Source: Branchiostoma floridae (lineage: Eukaryota; Chordata; Leptocardii; Amphioxiformes; Branchiostomatidae). Taken from it: a stretch of DNA of 64,000 nt. Location: positions 13,936,706 through 14,000,705 of the forward strand of contig NC_049989.1 in assembly GCF_000003815.2 (NCBI RefSeq), read 5' to 3'. The position numbers were made by a program, and so were the translations under genes. Below are positions 38,601 through 52,200 of the stretch, in pieces; positions within the stretch are counted from its first letter, which is position 1, and each line of letters begins with the position of its first letter. The notes under the pieces are model-generated. The model searched no databases. It was not told where the DNA came from and saw only the letters and a list, made by a program, of their open reading frames with translations.

Positions 38601-41600
38601 CCAACTTCATCTATCAAGATCACCTCTGTTGTCGGGTCTATCAATCAATTAATCAACCATGAATGAATCAACCAGTCTTTCAGTCAATGAATCACTGAAT
38701 CAATCAATAAACTAAAAAGGTCAACATTTGCTTGAAAGCAAAAACAGCATATATCAGCCATCTCCCTTCCCATGCAACAATAGACTGTTCGAAAATCACC
38801 CATGTGCGAAATTGGAACACTTCTGCTAATCACACTAAAGCCCAAAAATGAATCTTAACAAATCACTCCGTGCAAGAATGGACTCTTCCAGTGCACCTCA
38901 TGTAAAAGGTAAAATAGACCAGTCCAAACACATTTCCGCTAAAAATGTAATTTTGGATCATCACCCATCAAAAACTGAATTTGGAAAAAATCACCCTCCA
39001 TGTAAGAATGGACTCTTCCAGCACACCCAATGTATAATTGCAAAATAGGCCAGTCCAAAAATACTCCCACTAAAAGACTTTGATGTCGTCACCAAAGTCG
39101 ATAAATGGATTTAAGATAAATGCTCTCTTCCGTGGAAGAATGGACTCTTCCAGCACACCCTATTTAAAATTGAAAAACAGAACAGTCCAGAAATACTCCC
39201 TGTGAAAATTTGGCCTTATAAGGCATAGGAGCCAAAGGTAAAAATTTTTAGTCTAAAAAGTCTAGTCAAAAAAATTCACAAATTCAACAATTTCAAAGTA
39301 ATGTGGCCAGAAAAATGGAGCACTGTCAGCATATACTCTGCACACCTTTATACCAATTTTCAGGTCATTTTTATTGAATAAAAGGGCATAGGAGCCAAAA
39401 ATATACTTTTGAAGTGATGGATGCAAAAAGGATTCATGGGGTCCCGGGGGCATATGTTGAATGCACCTCTGTACCAAATTTCAGGTCATTATGTTGTCAT
39501 ACCAGGGGACTGGGGCCAAAAATATATATTAAAAATGACCCCCCAAAAAACTAAATATGATAACTTCTAAGGCCTCTATAAAAAAAAGTGAAGAAAGAAA
39601 AAACGTCTGAGGGTATTTGTGATCTCTACCTTCCTGTCAGATTTCAGCTCAATTGGCCCAAAAATGACAATGTTGGATCCATTTGAAGATTTGGCAGGAG
39701 AAGAAGAAACATGACAAAAGACAATATATTACAATCAATACTATGTTTGGATTGAAATATGATAAAACTCAATATGTTAGGCTTTGTCAATGTAACAACT
39801 CTAAGATTTTCAATAGAAACTTACTGTGAATGCCACAGCCTAAAATATCCACTCTCATACTCATCCAGTTGTGCCAGGACTGTGGCAGAAAACGCACATA
39901 ACGAGCATTAGCGGGATTATCCAGTAAGTTTGTTACGGTGGTGCTCCTGTCATTGTTGCCTGGAAACACCTAGACGGTAAAAGGATAATTAACATGAGTT
40001 ATTTTTCTTTTACACAATGGATTCAGCTCTTTTTTGTTAATTGGCCTGCCTCATAAGCCCCGCCCCTCCCCGGGGGTTCCAGGCTGGACAGCACATGTTC
40101 ACCAGGCCTGCGCCTCCCACGTTCATTCCCGCTCAAAGCACGGTCGGGCGGCATTCTTCGCTAGTCCGCTTTGCCGTTTTCTCAACCCAACACCACCCTC
40201 CTCACCACCAATTTCAATACATGTAGTTAGATTTGTAGGATAGCTTATAGATTTAGCCACAGTTTGTATGTTTTCTTTCATAGATGTAGCGTAATTTCAA
40301 ATTGAGTGATGTAATCAGAGTCATCATCTGGCCGTACTTTGTTAAGCCTCTGTCTGGATCTTGTTTATAGTTATATCTACTCCTATGTTGACATCAAGTG
40401 AGTGAAATAATTAGTCAGAATCAGAATGTCTGCCTGTGATTTCGCAACAGAGGCAACCAGTATCAATGGCAAGTTCAGCATGATTCCTAACAGATAACTG
40501 TTCTGTCTCGTAACGTTTGTATGAAATGTTCATTTGTTGGTTGACTTAGAAGTGAAAAGTAATGAGAAAACATCTTTGTAAGTTAAGTATGATACCTTTT
40601 CGGGACCATCGTTGCCTGCATATGTCGTCCAACTAATGCCATCTAAACTGTACTGTAATTTGTAGGAGGTCACCCACTGGTTGTCACCATGGTGGCGACC
40701 CTGAATGATGGTGCCTGTGACGCGATATATTTCTCCTAAATCCACCTGTCAGCGAGTGCATACATGTTTATCGTTAAAGAATACAATGTGAAATGGAATA
40801 AAGGCAGACCTAAATAAACCTTGATGACGTATACTGTTTGCTGAAACCCCATTGTGCAGAGTAAAGTATTCTCAGTGAAGCAAATATATTGAAGTCCGTA
40901 CCAAACGCACCCCAGTGGTCATCAGCATAGGATAAAGGAAAGATTACCTTCCAGCAACATGGACGACATCGCCACCGATGACAGAAAATAGCTATATTAC
41001 GGAGTGGCAGAACCTTGATTGTTTAATGTACCAAAATGTATGCCTACCTGCAACCATTCGCCGATAGTGTTAGTTAGAACTGACCAAGCGCCTACACCAT
41101 CGACTCCGTTTAGTCGTCCGCGGTAGGGCGCATGATCAGTGCCCCAGTACGAAGATGCCGTGATGCTGTCATCAGGTATGGCACCAGATTCCATTCCAAG
41201 TGAAGCAGTGCAATCTGGAAGGGCGAAAACTTGAAATTAGGTAATAACCAATGGTCAACAATTAAGGGAAAATGACGACAACTTGGGCGCCAATATGACG
41301 TCAGAATATGACGTCATATGTCCGCCATACTGGATTGGCAATATTAAATTTATTACAATACGTTTTTTTCTGCATAGAACCCCGAAAATCAATTAAAGTA
41401 GGCTAAAACGTTCATATGAATGTGTTTGGCAAACAAAAATAAGATATTAACGAAATTTCAGTAAAAATACCCTGATTTACCGTCGCTAAAGACATTGGCT
41501 GCGATCTTTGATTTTGACTAATGATGCCATCAAATTAGCATGAATTATGATTATTGAATCAGTAATTTAACATTAGATTATTTAGGATGTTTATTATGTA

Positions 41601-44600
41601 GGAAAACAAGTGTGATCTGGCAATAGAACATTGAAACCTCATTATTTGAACAGAAATTAGTAATTTTTTTAAAAATATGCCCAAAAACCCGTTGCCATGG
41701 CAACACGAATAATTGCAAATTCATAGCTTTATCGTTGATTTTTTGCCAACAATACTTCAGAAAAAGTCAATAAGTTTCATAGTCCTAGTACATGTCGTTC
41801 GACAGTTACACGACGTCGAAGTTGGGGCGGGCATTTTGCCCCCCCCCCCCCCCCCCGTCTAGATAGGGTTAATGTATGACCAGCAACGAATCTACCAATG
41901 ACTGGAAAAGTCAGTCAACCTCAACTACATAACTGCTAGCTTCTAGATGACCTGATTAAGGCATAGTACTGAAACTGTCACATATGGATTTATATTTATT
42001 AACCATCTCTGGTGTCACATGGAGTAGAAATCGTCACCAACTCAGTTGTCTCGAGTAACGGTAGTTTCCTCAAAACGTTTCGTCCATCAGAACAGTTCAC
42101 CATCTCTACCACACCATCTCTGTTATCGAAGCAAACCTTTCTCCCCAACACCCTCCAGCTCAGGGCGTCATTAATGACGTCAAACAACATAGATTCTCTG
42201 ATCGGTGAGCAGGCTGTCGCGACAACTGCGTTGTTGGGAAGAAGTTCGAGACACTGCGAAGTTTCTCCGTTTCTTATAGTTCCCTCTGCAGTGTGCAGCC
42301 AGTGGTGTCGAGGATTCTGCGCTAAACACGGGCCTATCTGGGGTACACGTGAGGCGCTGTTCGCATACATACACGAGCAGGTCACACGTGGAGTCCATTC
42401 GAAGAGGAAATAAGCTGGAAATAAGAACAAAGATTTGCAATAAGAAGAATGGACATTTTAAAAGTTGCATTGCTTCCAGTACATTCGTACAGGGGCTGAA
42501 AGAGAATTTATGAAAAAAAGGTTATTTTCTTCATTTAGTAAGGAGAAGGTGTGATGGATCATTATACGAGCGAGTTAAGAAAGAAATGTTGTCAATATGA
42601 TGAGAAATGTAACAGTTTTCTATATACTAACTTTCAAAATGCCTCTCAAAATACGAGACGCTTGAATCCACCACCAGTCGTTCCAGTCCATCCTTAGGAG
42701 CCACCCATTCAAACATCTCGCAGTGCCTTATACCAGCCTCGTACTGAAACGACTGGCAGAAAAATGTTTGTTTTTCCAAACACCTGATGGCGCAGTCGGC
42801 AAGAGACAAATTAGACGCTTCTGTGAGTACCGGCATGCTTGACCTCCTGTCGTAGTGTTGTCGGAATCTGGCGAGTGCTGGTATCAATTCAAAGTCTGAA
42901 ACGTAAATGTCTGTAAGTACAGAGGACATTTTGCTCCAATACATAACATGTTCTTTCTTATAATCAAGCTCTTATTTCTGTATCTACACTAGCAACAAGT
43001 AAACAACCAATTGACTCTTTGACTCCACTGTAGATGCCATAGAACAACTAAGTACATCGTGGCACGACCGCGTCTTAATTGAAAAACATATCGACAAAGA
43101 CCCCAAAACCTACAAGTGAACTGGTTTACTAAAAGAACATTATAATTTATCTGTCACGTATGGATGATGGACAGCCGCAAAGCAACAAGAATCTCTGTGA
43201 ACTGGAAGCGAAAAGGGCCACGACCTTTTGGAAATTAAAGACTATGTGTAAAAGCTCAGTGCTAAAGAAACCAGGGTTTAGGTACCAGGTCTTAAAATGT
43301 AATGGGTGTGCAAACAAATACTAATTAGGGATATGGGTTCAATCTCTTATCCACGTTTTTGTTCCAAAGAAACGCCCTAACCTTCAGGATAAGCTGTAAT
43401 GAACTGAGCCTCAATGAAGCCGCTAGTAGAGGCTGTATACGTGGTGAGGACAGTCATCTTCACAGAGTCTGTTTTGCTCGTGTCGAACAGAAACTCGTCG
43501 TAGTAAACTTGGGACACGTCGTACAGGTCGCTTCCTTCACGCTGACTGAGTTCAACCTGTGTTTCGTACATCCAGAGAGTGTCAGCAACATGTGAAATCG
43601 TTTCAACTGTCAATGCCATATGATCAACAAATTCCTCTCAAAGATACAGATAAAAAAAGTAGCGCACAACATTCATCATCACTTTTAGCTATTAGTTAAG
43701 AACCAACGTTATCCGTAATCATCCCGCATACTGGACAGCATTATGTCAAATGAGTTAGGCGTAGGACGAAAACCCGCACAAATATCCCAGCGTTAAAGCA
43801 CACGAAAGCTATGAATGAAGTCTGTAGGCTGGGGAACTGATAGGGGGGGTGTACTATTGGAGACGAGAATCGTACTAGACAAGCGGCCAGGCGTGTCACG
43901 AAATGAGGCAAGGGAGAAACTCTAATTTATATTTTTAAAGGGTCTAAGGTAAGATTAAGAACTCACGTCTTCATAGGACCCATCATCAAACGTCAGCCTG
44001 ATTGTCCTGATTTGACCTGTGACCCATGTAGACTGTGCGATCTTAGCCCGGTTGATGAAGTAGTACCCATCAAACTTCAGCTGAACCCACGAGCCAACGC
44101 CCTGCGAACTCAGCCAGCCGAGCTGCCCTGGTCTCGGCGTCAGCTGACCGTCGATGATGCCGCCACAGGTAGCGACGCTTTCTGATGCGTCCACGCACTG
44201 GCCACCGCTGGACAGGGCAGCAACGTTTATTCCCCCAATATTGGCTGTAGAAGAAAGGTAATTTGGAGGTCAAGTTGATAAATAATGATTTTTCCAATAA
44301 CTTAACATATGTATACTAAGCTACCCATAGTTTCTTTCAGACATCGACCATATTTAGATGCAAATCGCGTAAATTAGAAAATAACTGCATGATTTTTACT
44401 ATTCCAGTGTTTGTTACAATAAAAAAAATGGCTTATGCAACATAGAGATACTATCAGATACCAATTATGAAAACAAGGGGTTGATTTGCATCACACATTA
44501 GTAAGTAGTTTCAAAATGTGGCAGTTTGAAATCACCGTCTTGCGATTTGATATCCCTAAACACCCCGTTTTCACAAACAACGGATAAAGGTTATCCCGAG

Positions 44601-47600
44601 AATAAAGGTAAAAACTTGCGTTACCTTCGTCTGAGACGGGATAAACCTCGAGTTCGCTGAACTCCAGCCGCCGCAGCTCTCCCAGCCGGGTCAGACGGAT
44701 GCCCACATACCGACCCCGCATGCCTCCGCACGACATGGTCACCTTCGACTGGTTGGCGGCGATGCTGTGGTCCTGCCCGCATTGGGGGTTGGCTGACACG
44801 TTCTGCCCGTTATCGCCGATGTGAATGAAGAAGGGGTTGAGGTCGACGGAGACTGGTTTGACAACAGTCACCCTGTCGATGGCCCACTGTCTGTCTAAGT
44901 CCACATACCACCAATGGTCCTCTGAAGGGAAATGTGCGACATTGGATAAGTGCACACTTGGATAAGTGCAAACTTACACGGGGCTCCAACACATATCAGA
45001 ACACATGAGCATGTTGTGAACACTACAAATACCGCTTTTAATGTTATATAGCTTTACATCACCGTAGACGTTACTACATTTATTCAACCTGCATATTTAA
45101 CACGTAATTCTGAAACGGAACTAACACAATCGACTGAAAGCTTTCGGTTGGCGGGCCAGCACTGTATTCAACGAAAGAGGCTCCACCTATACGTGCGCAC
45201 TTTGTAACACGTGACGTGAATTAAACACGGTGACGTACACCGATGCGTGACGTATTTTTGTAGGTTGGTCGTGACGTGTGGCATCTATTGATTTAAAAAC
45301 ACTTCACGTACTTTGTGTCACATATGATATGAATTAAAAGTTGGACGGGAGGAACCCATACAAAGTCCGCTAGGTGTCGCTCGTTCATGGCCAAGACAAG
45401 TGAAATCCTACTAAATTTGCAGTCACTCTTCTTCTTCGTGTCATCACTAATCTTGTAGTCACTAATCATTTACTTAGTTATCGATAGAAGGAAGTTACAC
45501 ATACTTAGGAAATAGTCACATACATAGTCGAACTAAAGTGTGACGTGTTCGCAGTAGGTCGGACGTCACACATTTTGCCTCCCATGTGACGTGAATTTTC
45601 CAAACACCTCATGTAAACAGCACCCTTATTTTTGACACAAATTTATTGCCATACTAGGTTATTGATAGAAGGACGTCACTCTTACTTAGGAAGTGACGTG
45701 TTCGTAATAAATCGGACGTCACGTCGATGTCGAAACAAGGCAGTCGTGATACACTTAAGTTTGTCATGTGTGTTGACTTTATGTCACACATGACGTGAGT
45801 TAAGCAAAAAAAGGCACATGTTGACTCCGTACTTTTGTCGTGACTTAATAAGCAAAAAAAAACGTGTTTTGTCTCCGTACGTTTTCAAAACTTGGCGTGA
45901 GTTAAGCAAAAAAGGATTTTGCCTCCGTACACACCTGGGCTAATCACCCATTCTTCGTAAACGTGTACAATTGATGTCGCACAAGAATATTAGCGTAGCA
46001 AATTATTAAACCATGCTTTAACGTTGACTTTGGTGGTTTAATGTCACCAGCAGATGCTGGATTTATTGCCAAAATTTACTTACGTTACCGCTTGACTTAC
46101 GTTACCACTACCCTATGCGATATCTAACATGCAGCATTTGATAGGGTAATGAGGTAGGATTGAAAGTCAGAGAGCATACCAAAAATAAAGGTCAGGTAAC
46201 ATCTCTGAGGTCCAGTTTGACATGATAGCCATAGTTCTAGTACCGTGCTCACCTTGTTATGGGCGTTAACAGGCAAAATGTTTTTCCACAGATAGACATC
46301 TGCTATTTAGGAATTGCGTAATAATTTCCTTGCAAGGATCAATCATAAAGCTTGTTAAGTGTCATTGAACCATGATCAAACTCACAAGGGCAAAAATTCA
46401 GTCAAATCTCACTTCTTTCCTCGAAGAATCTGACATTTAGCATTGGTAACGTAAGTAACCATCGGCGTGAGATGAGCTATATTTATGAAAACCTAGCAAT
46501 ATTTGTGACTCCGAAATGTGTTTTCCAACGGATAACATGATGATATAGTCAACACAATAGGTTTTATGTCGATTTTTGCACAGTTTCTTTGTCAAGTCTT
46601 CATCACACGGTAACGTAAGTAAACGTCAAGGTTATGGAGTTATCAAACTTCAAAGATGTCATGGTACATTGAGCCCACTACCTAAGACTATATTTCCATA
46701 ACTGCTGTACACATTTTAGTGGAAATGCACCTTGAATTTTATCCTCTATGTAGACCAAGGTGGAGATACAGAGGACATGTAGGGAAAATAGGAAGGTGGA
46801 TGGCGATGGGTATATGAATCAAGAAGTCGCTCGCGTTATAGAATACTATACACCGGTGGGTTCAGGGAGTAAGAGAGCTTTAAAGACGATAAGGCCAGAG
46901 GAGGAGAAGGGAAACGGGGGGGGGATAGAAAGCCAAACGTTACGGTTAAAGGTTTAGTTCAAATTAGGCTTTAAGAACAAAGGCGGACACTGCAATAAAA
47001 TAAAGCGGATGCAATGTGAGTTAGAATAGAGACAAATAAAAACTATGTATTAGCTTACGTGGTACAATAAAGACATAGACAGTCTGCCCAGCACCTCTCA
47101 CACACATGAATTTATTTGTGCAGTGGTTATATCTTTAATGTTAGAGATGTTTGACTTACGTTACCAAGGCATTGACTTACGTTACCATACTTCACTGGCG
47201 TCTGTAGGCAAAGTGCATACAGTTTCATGCCGACTGCCCTCAATGTTGTATTCTACAGTTCTTTGTCCTTCCTCCGGGGAAGTGTGAAGTGAATGCTGCC
47301 AGTTTTGTGTTTTCACCAGAAAGTGCGCTGATGTGTGCTTAATTTTTTCCAAATTAATCCAACTCATTAGGAACAAATGTTGCTAATTTTTGTCAAAAAG
47401 TAAACAGAAAGATGAAATGTTACCCATTTCAGACACTGCTTGGATACAAATCAGAAAAAAAACGTTTGTATCCCTATGTTCTTCATGTAGTAAACGTCTT
47501 CTTTGTGTAAACGTCCTTTTTTTATATCACTGAAATAAAACTGAAACATCCACATATAAAAGCCAATATCTCAAAATGGGAACGTTCAAGAACATTCTAA

Positions 47601-49102
47601 AACTTGTCAATGAAACTTAACAGCTATGGGAACAAGTTAAGACTGTTAAGTAATCTTCATGAACAACTTTCATTTTTTACCATTTCTAACCCCCAATTGC
47701 ACACGTTTACGAAGAATGGGTGTAATACCGTTGGCTGTTCTGACGCAGGTCACGTGCCTCATGTAGCATACTGACCTCTGACCTCCACAACATCTCTTGG
47801 CTTTCTTGGTTTTGACTTTTGAACGTTTTGGGACTTGAATGATGGGCATTGATTTTGTTTTGACTCTTTGGTTTTCATGTGATCTACTTTATGTTGTCCA
47901 CTGGTGTTTTTACTGAACATGTTCTGTAATGCTTACATGTATGGTGGGCCCATTAGAAATTCACGCAGCATGTGATATATAACGTTACGTGAAACCGACC
48001 CGCTACAAACACGTCAGTTTCACATATGTCACAGACAATGAACTCACCTTTTTTACATGCATCCCGCACCGCCGCAACCTGTTCTTTAGTCATGGCAAAG
48101 TCGTACAGCTGCAGACAGGCGACACGACCCGCGAAGTACCGAGGGTCTCCGTCTCTCACCCCCACCCGGACAGCGTACTGACTTGCGAGTTCGGCAACCG
48201 GAATGTTTGTTTCACGGACCAGCTCGCCGTTGCTCCAGAGGGCTGCCATCCCCGTGGCACTGTCGTAGGTTGCACCCACATAGTTCCAGGCGTTCTGCTG
48301 CAGCGCGTCCGCAATGATGTAAGGTGAAGAATGATATCTGCCTACCAGCCTACAGTAGACATGGATTAGATCATTCACTTCAAAAGAAATCGACCTAAAT
48401 ATAAAAAAAGTAGAAGAAAGGCAGTAAAAGAGGCAGCAAGGGTAAGTATGTTAATGAACATGATTATAAACATGAATGGATTCTTAAGGATCTCACCGCA
48501 TGAAAAGCAGTCGTGAAGACAACAGCCAAAAGTGTAATGCCCAGTTGTTGTTCCCCACGTAGTCGAAGATTGGTCCCTCCACTCCGGTAGGATAGATGTG
48601 CAACAGTATGGTGAAGGAGTAGCGCACATCCAACCTGCCATTGTTGGGAATCTCGATGTAGGAATTACGAGTTCCAGAAAACAGGAAAGCTCCTTCATCG
48701 TCTCCGTACGGACCTGGGACTAGCTGAGTTCCTGTGGCGGTCCCGTCATTTCCGTTTCCGGTGATGTCTGATGTTCCGTGCCGTGCGTTCAGAGGCCACA
48801 AACCAACTGCTGCAGCTGCAGAAAACAACATGGAAATTAAACCAACGATAAAACTACAAGCGACGCACTTCTGAGGCCCACGTACATTACATCATGTCTA
48901 TAAGGCGCCTGTGTAAATGCATGTGCAACCATAGAGGACTCAGTTGCCATTTTCAAAATAAGTAATCGGACACAAAAATGGGCAGTGTCAATGCTCGTTT
49001 AAGCCAGTTAGTTGAGTCGGCGACGCAATTTTCCGTCTCATTTTTTTATAGCATGACAAGCGCCCTTTTTTTACACCTTTATAATTTCCGTGTCAAAATA
49101 AC

Positions 49103-49161
<59 letters not shown>

Positions 49162-49162
49162 T

Positions 49163-49217
<55 letters not shown>

Positions 49218-52200
49218 TAGACAGACAGACAGAGACAGAGAGACAGAGGGAGAGCTCACAGAAGAAACAAGAGCAAACAGCTATGGGGCATACACACTGC
49301 ACGATAAACATGTAAACTTAATGTAGTAAAAAGAAACCTACCAGCGGCAGTGAATACTTGGACTTCGCACATGGCGAGTATTCGGACGGACCCAGGAGCA
49401 TGGACGCCCACATAGCGCCCCCGCATCCCCTGACACGGGACGGAAATGGACGGCTGGTTGAGGGCGATCTGATGATCACCTCCACACCTAGGGTTCGTGC
49501 TGACCTGGTCGGAATCCCCGATGTGGATGTTAAAGGGGTTGAGTCGTTCAGCGCAACAGTCCTGACGGTTAAAGATGACCACCCTGTAGATATTGAAGAC
49601 AAAGCATGCGTTTACTGTTAAATGTAGTTTCAGGGAATTTCAATGTTGATGTCATTGGTGTCTTTTATCCTTTAATTTTTTCATATTTAACTCTTATATT
49701 GCTAACGATAATACTTTGTGTTATGTAAAGCCCCAAAGCGCGTACGATTTCTTGCGATGAAGTATTCCGCATATCGTACGATGAGCGCAGTAAATCGCAG
49801 CAAAATCGTAAGCAAAATAAGCCATTGCAACGCATCGGATGATGTTCAAAATTTTTCCAGCGTCGTACGATTTTTCACTTGTGTCTCTTCTGAATAGCCG
49901 CATGACCGCTTTTGTGCTTCTTTATCCAACCAAATGTGGACGTAGCTGTTGAATACCTTTCTATAATATCTTTAACTGTAAAAAAAGACCATGAAAACAT
50001 ATATTTCCGACTCATAGAGCCTGCCTTTCTGTTCGAGTTGTCCCCATGGTTATTACAATTATGGTAAACTGACCCGAGGCCGACGAGAGCTGAGATTTGA
50101 TCTAATTATGAACTCACGTGCATGTAGCGATCAAACACTTGTCTGCATCACCTGTGCGTGATACTAAATCTTGCTCGTGTAAAACATTGCCTTGAAGGCA
50201 GGCTCCTCTACGGGCGCGCTGTTCTCTGGTTGCTACTGTGGCAGTTGCGACTGATGTAGTTTCCCTTTTCGTCAACATCGACAATATCATGGAAAACTAA
50301 AACCATCACGACATGCCAAAAGTTTATCATTCTTTAACGTCATTATGAGAAAAAATGACCGCAATAAAGTCTGCTATGGAGGCAATAAAATTGTACGACG
50401 ATGGATAAACTTTGAACATGTTCAAAATCCATTTCAGGTCTATTTTTCGTCATACGGTACTCCCCGATTCACTATGATTAACTGCGATTGACACAGGCAC
50501 GCTCTTATGACCTCATCGTACGATGCACTACGCGCTTTGTGACCACAGCTTTATAAATTTAAACTATTGCTTCCGATTCTCCCCCGACTTACGACGCACT
50601 GCGCTCATACTGCGCATCGCAAGGAATCGTACGCGCTTTGTGAGCGGGGCATAACCTCGTACATGGAGTTGGGAAGATGAATGCCAATGGTCAGTTACTC
50701 TTGACCCTGTGTGCCGAAAACAACCTAACTATTACGAACACTTTGTACAGACAAGCAGACAAGTATAAAACCACCTGGATGCACCCCAGATCAAAGCAGT
50801 GGCATATGCTGGACTATGTCATATGCCGCAGGCGTGACATCACTCAGTGACTTTAAAACCACTCGTGCCATGAGAGGAGCCGAGTGTTGGACAGATCACC
50901 GCTTGGTTAGATCGATGCTTAAAATACACATTGCCCCAACACATCTTAAAAAGTCTGCGCCCACCAGATCATTCTACAATGTGGAGCAGCTAAAATGCCA
51001 TACGCGAGAAATTCGCACATAGCCTCGATACAAAGCTGCATTCCCATGGACCACTTTCTGGAAGCACCACACAACAGTGGGACCAGTTTAAAAAAAGTGG
51101 TGAAGGAGACAGCTCAGTGTACACTTGGTCCTAAGAGGCGGCCTCACCAGGATTGGTTCGATGACAACGACGAAGCCATCTTACAACTGCTGGATGAAAA
51201 TCGGAAGGCTTTTATAGCATGGCAAAACGACTTGTCCTCTCCCTCCAAAAGGCACCGCTTCAAGGAGCTCCAAAGACAAGCCCGAGCTACACTCCGCCGC
51301 ATTCAGGACGAGTGGTGGGTGTCGAAGGCTGCAGATATCCAACACTACTCCGACACCAGGAACAGCAAGAAGTTCTTCGGTTCCATTAAGACAGTGTTTG
51401 GACCACCAAAGCCCAGCACCGCTCCACTTAGGTCAGCTGATGGCACCCTGCTGAAGGAACAAAGTGCTATCAACAAGAGATGGCAGGAACATTTTAGTTC
51501 CTTACTCAACAGACCATCCACAGTGAGTGCGGAAGTTCTGGAAAGAATTCCTCAAAGACCTACCATTAATGCTCTTGACCTCTTCCCCACACTACAGGAG
51601 GTCAACGAGGCTATCAAACAGACAAGTGCTGGTAAGGCTCCCGGAAAGGACAGTATCCCTGCTGAAGTATTCAAAGCTATAGGACCCACAGCCCTTAGTA
51701 GCTTTCACACCCTTCTCATCAACATATGGAAGGAGGAAGACATGCCTCAGGACTTCAGAGATGCAACAATTGTTCCACTTTACAAGAACAAAGGCAGTAA
51801 ATCTGAATGTGGAAACTACCGAGGCATTTCTCTTTTGTCCATTGCTGGAAAACTGCTAGCACGCATCATACTTAACCGGCTGATCTCCACCGTCACAGAG
51901 AATAACCTCCCGGAGGCACAGTGTGGTTTTCGTCCAGGCCGTAGCACAGTGGACATGATATTTGCAGTGCGCCAGGTCCAAGAAAAGTGCAAGGAGCAAA
52001 ACCTGGACCTATATGCAGTTTTCATTGACTTAACGAAAGCTTTCGATACTGTCAGTAGGGAGGCACTCTGGACAATACTTGAAAAGTATGGATGCCCCAA
52101 AAAGTTTGTCAACCTGATTCGCCTATTTCACGACCAGATGACAGGCATGGTGCTGTGTGGGGGAGAATCATCTGAAACATTTGAAATTTCCAATGGTGTC

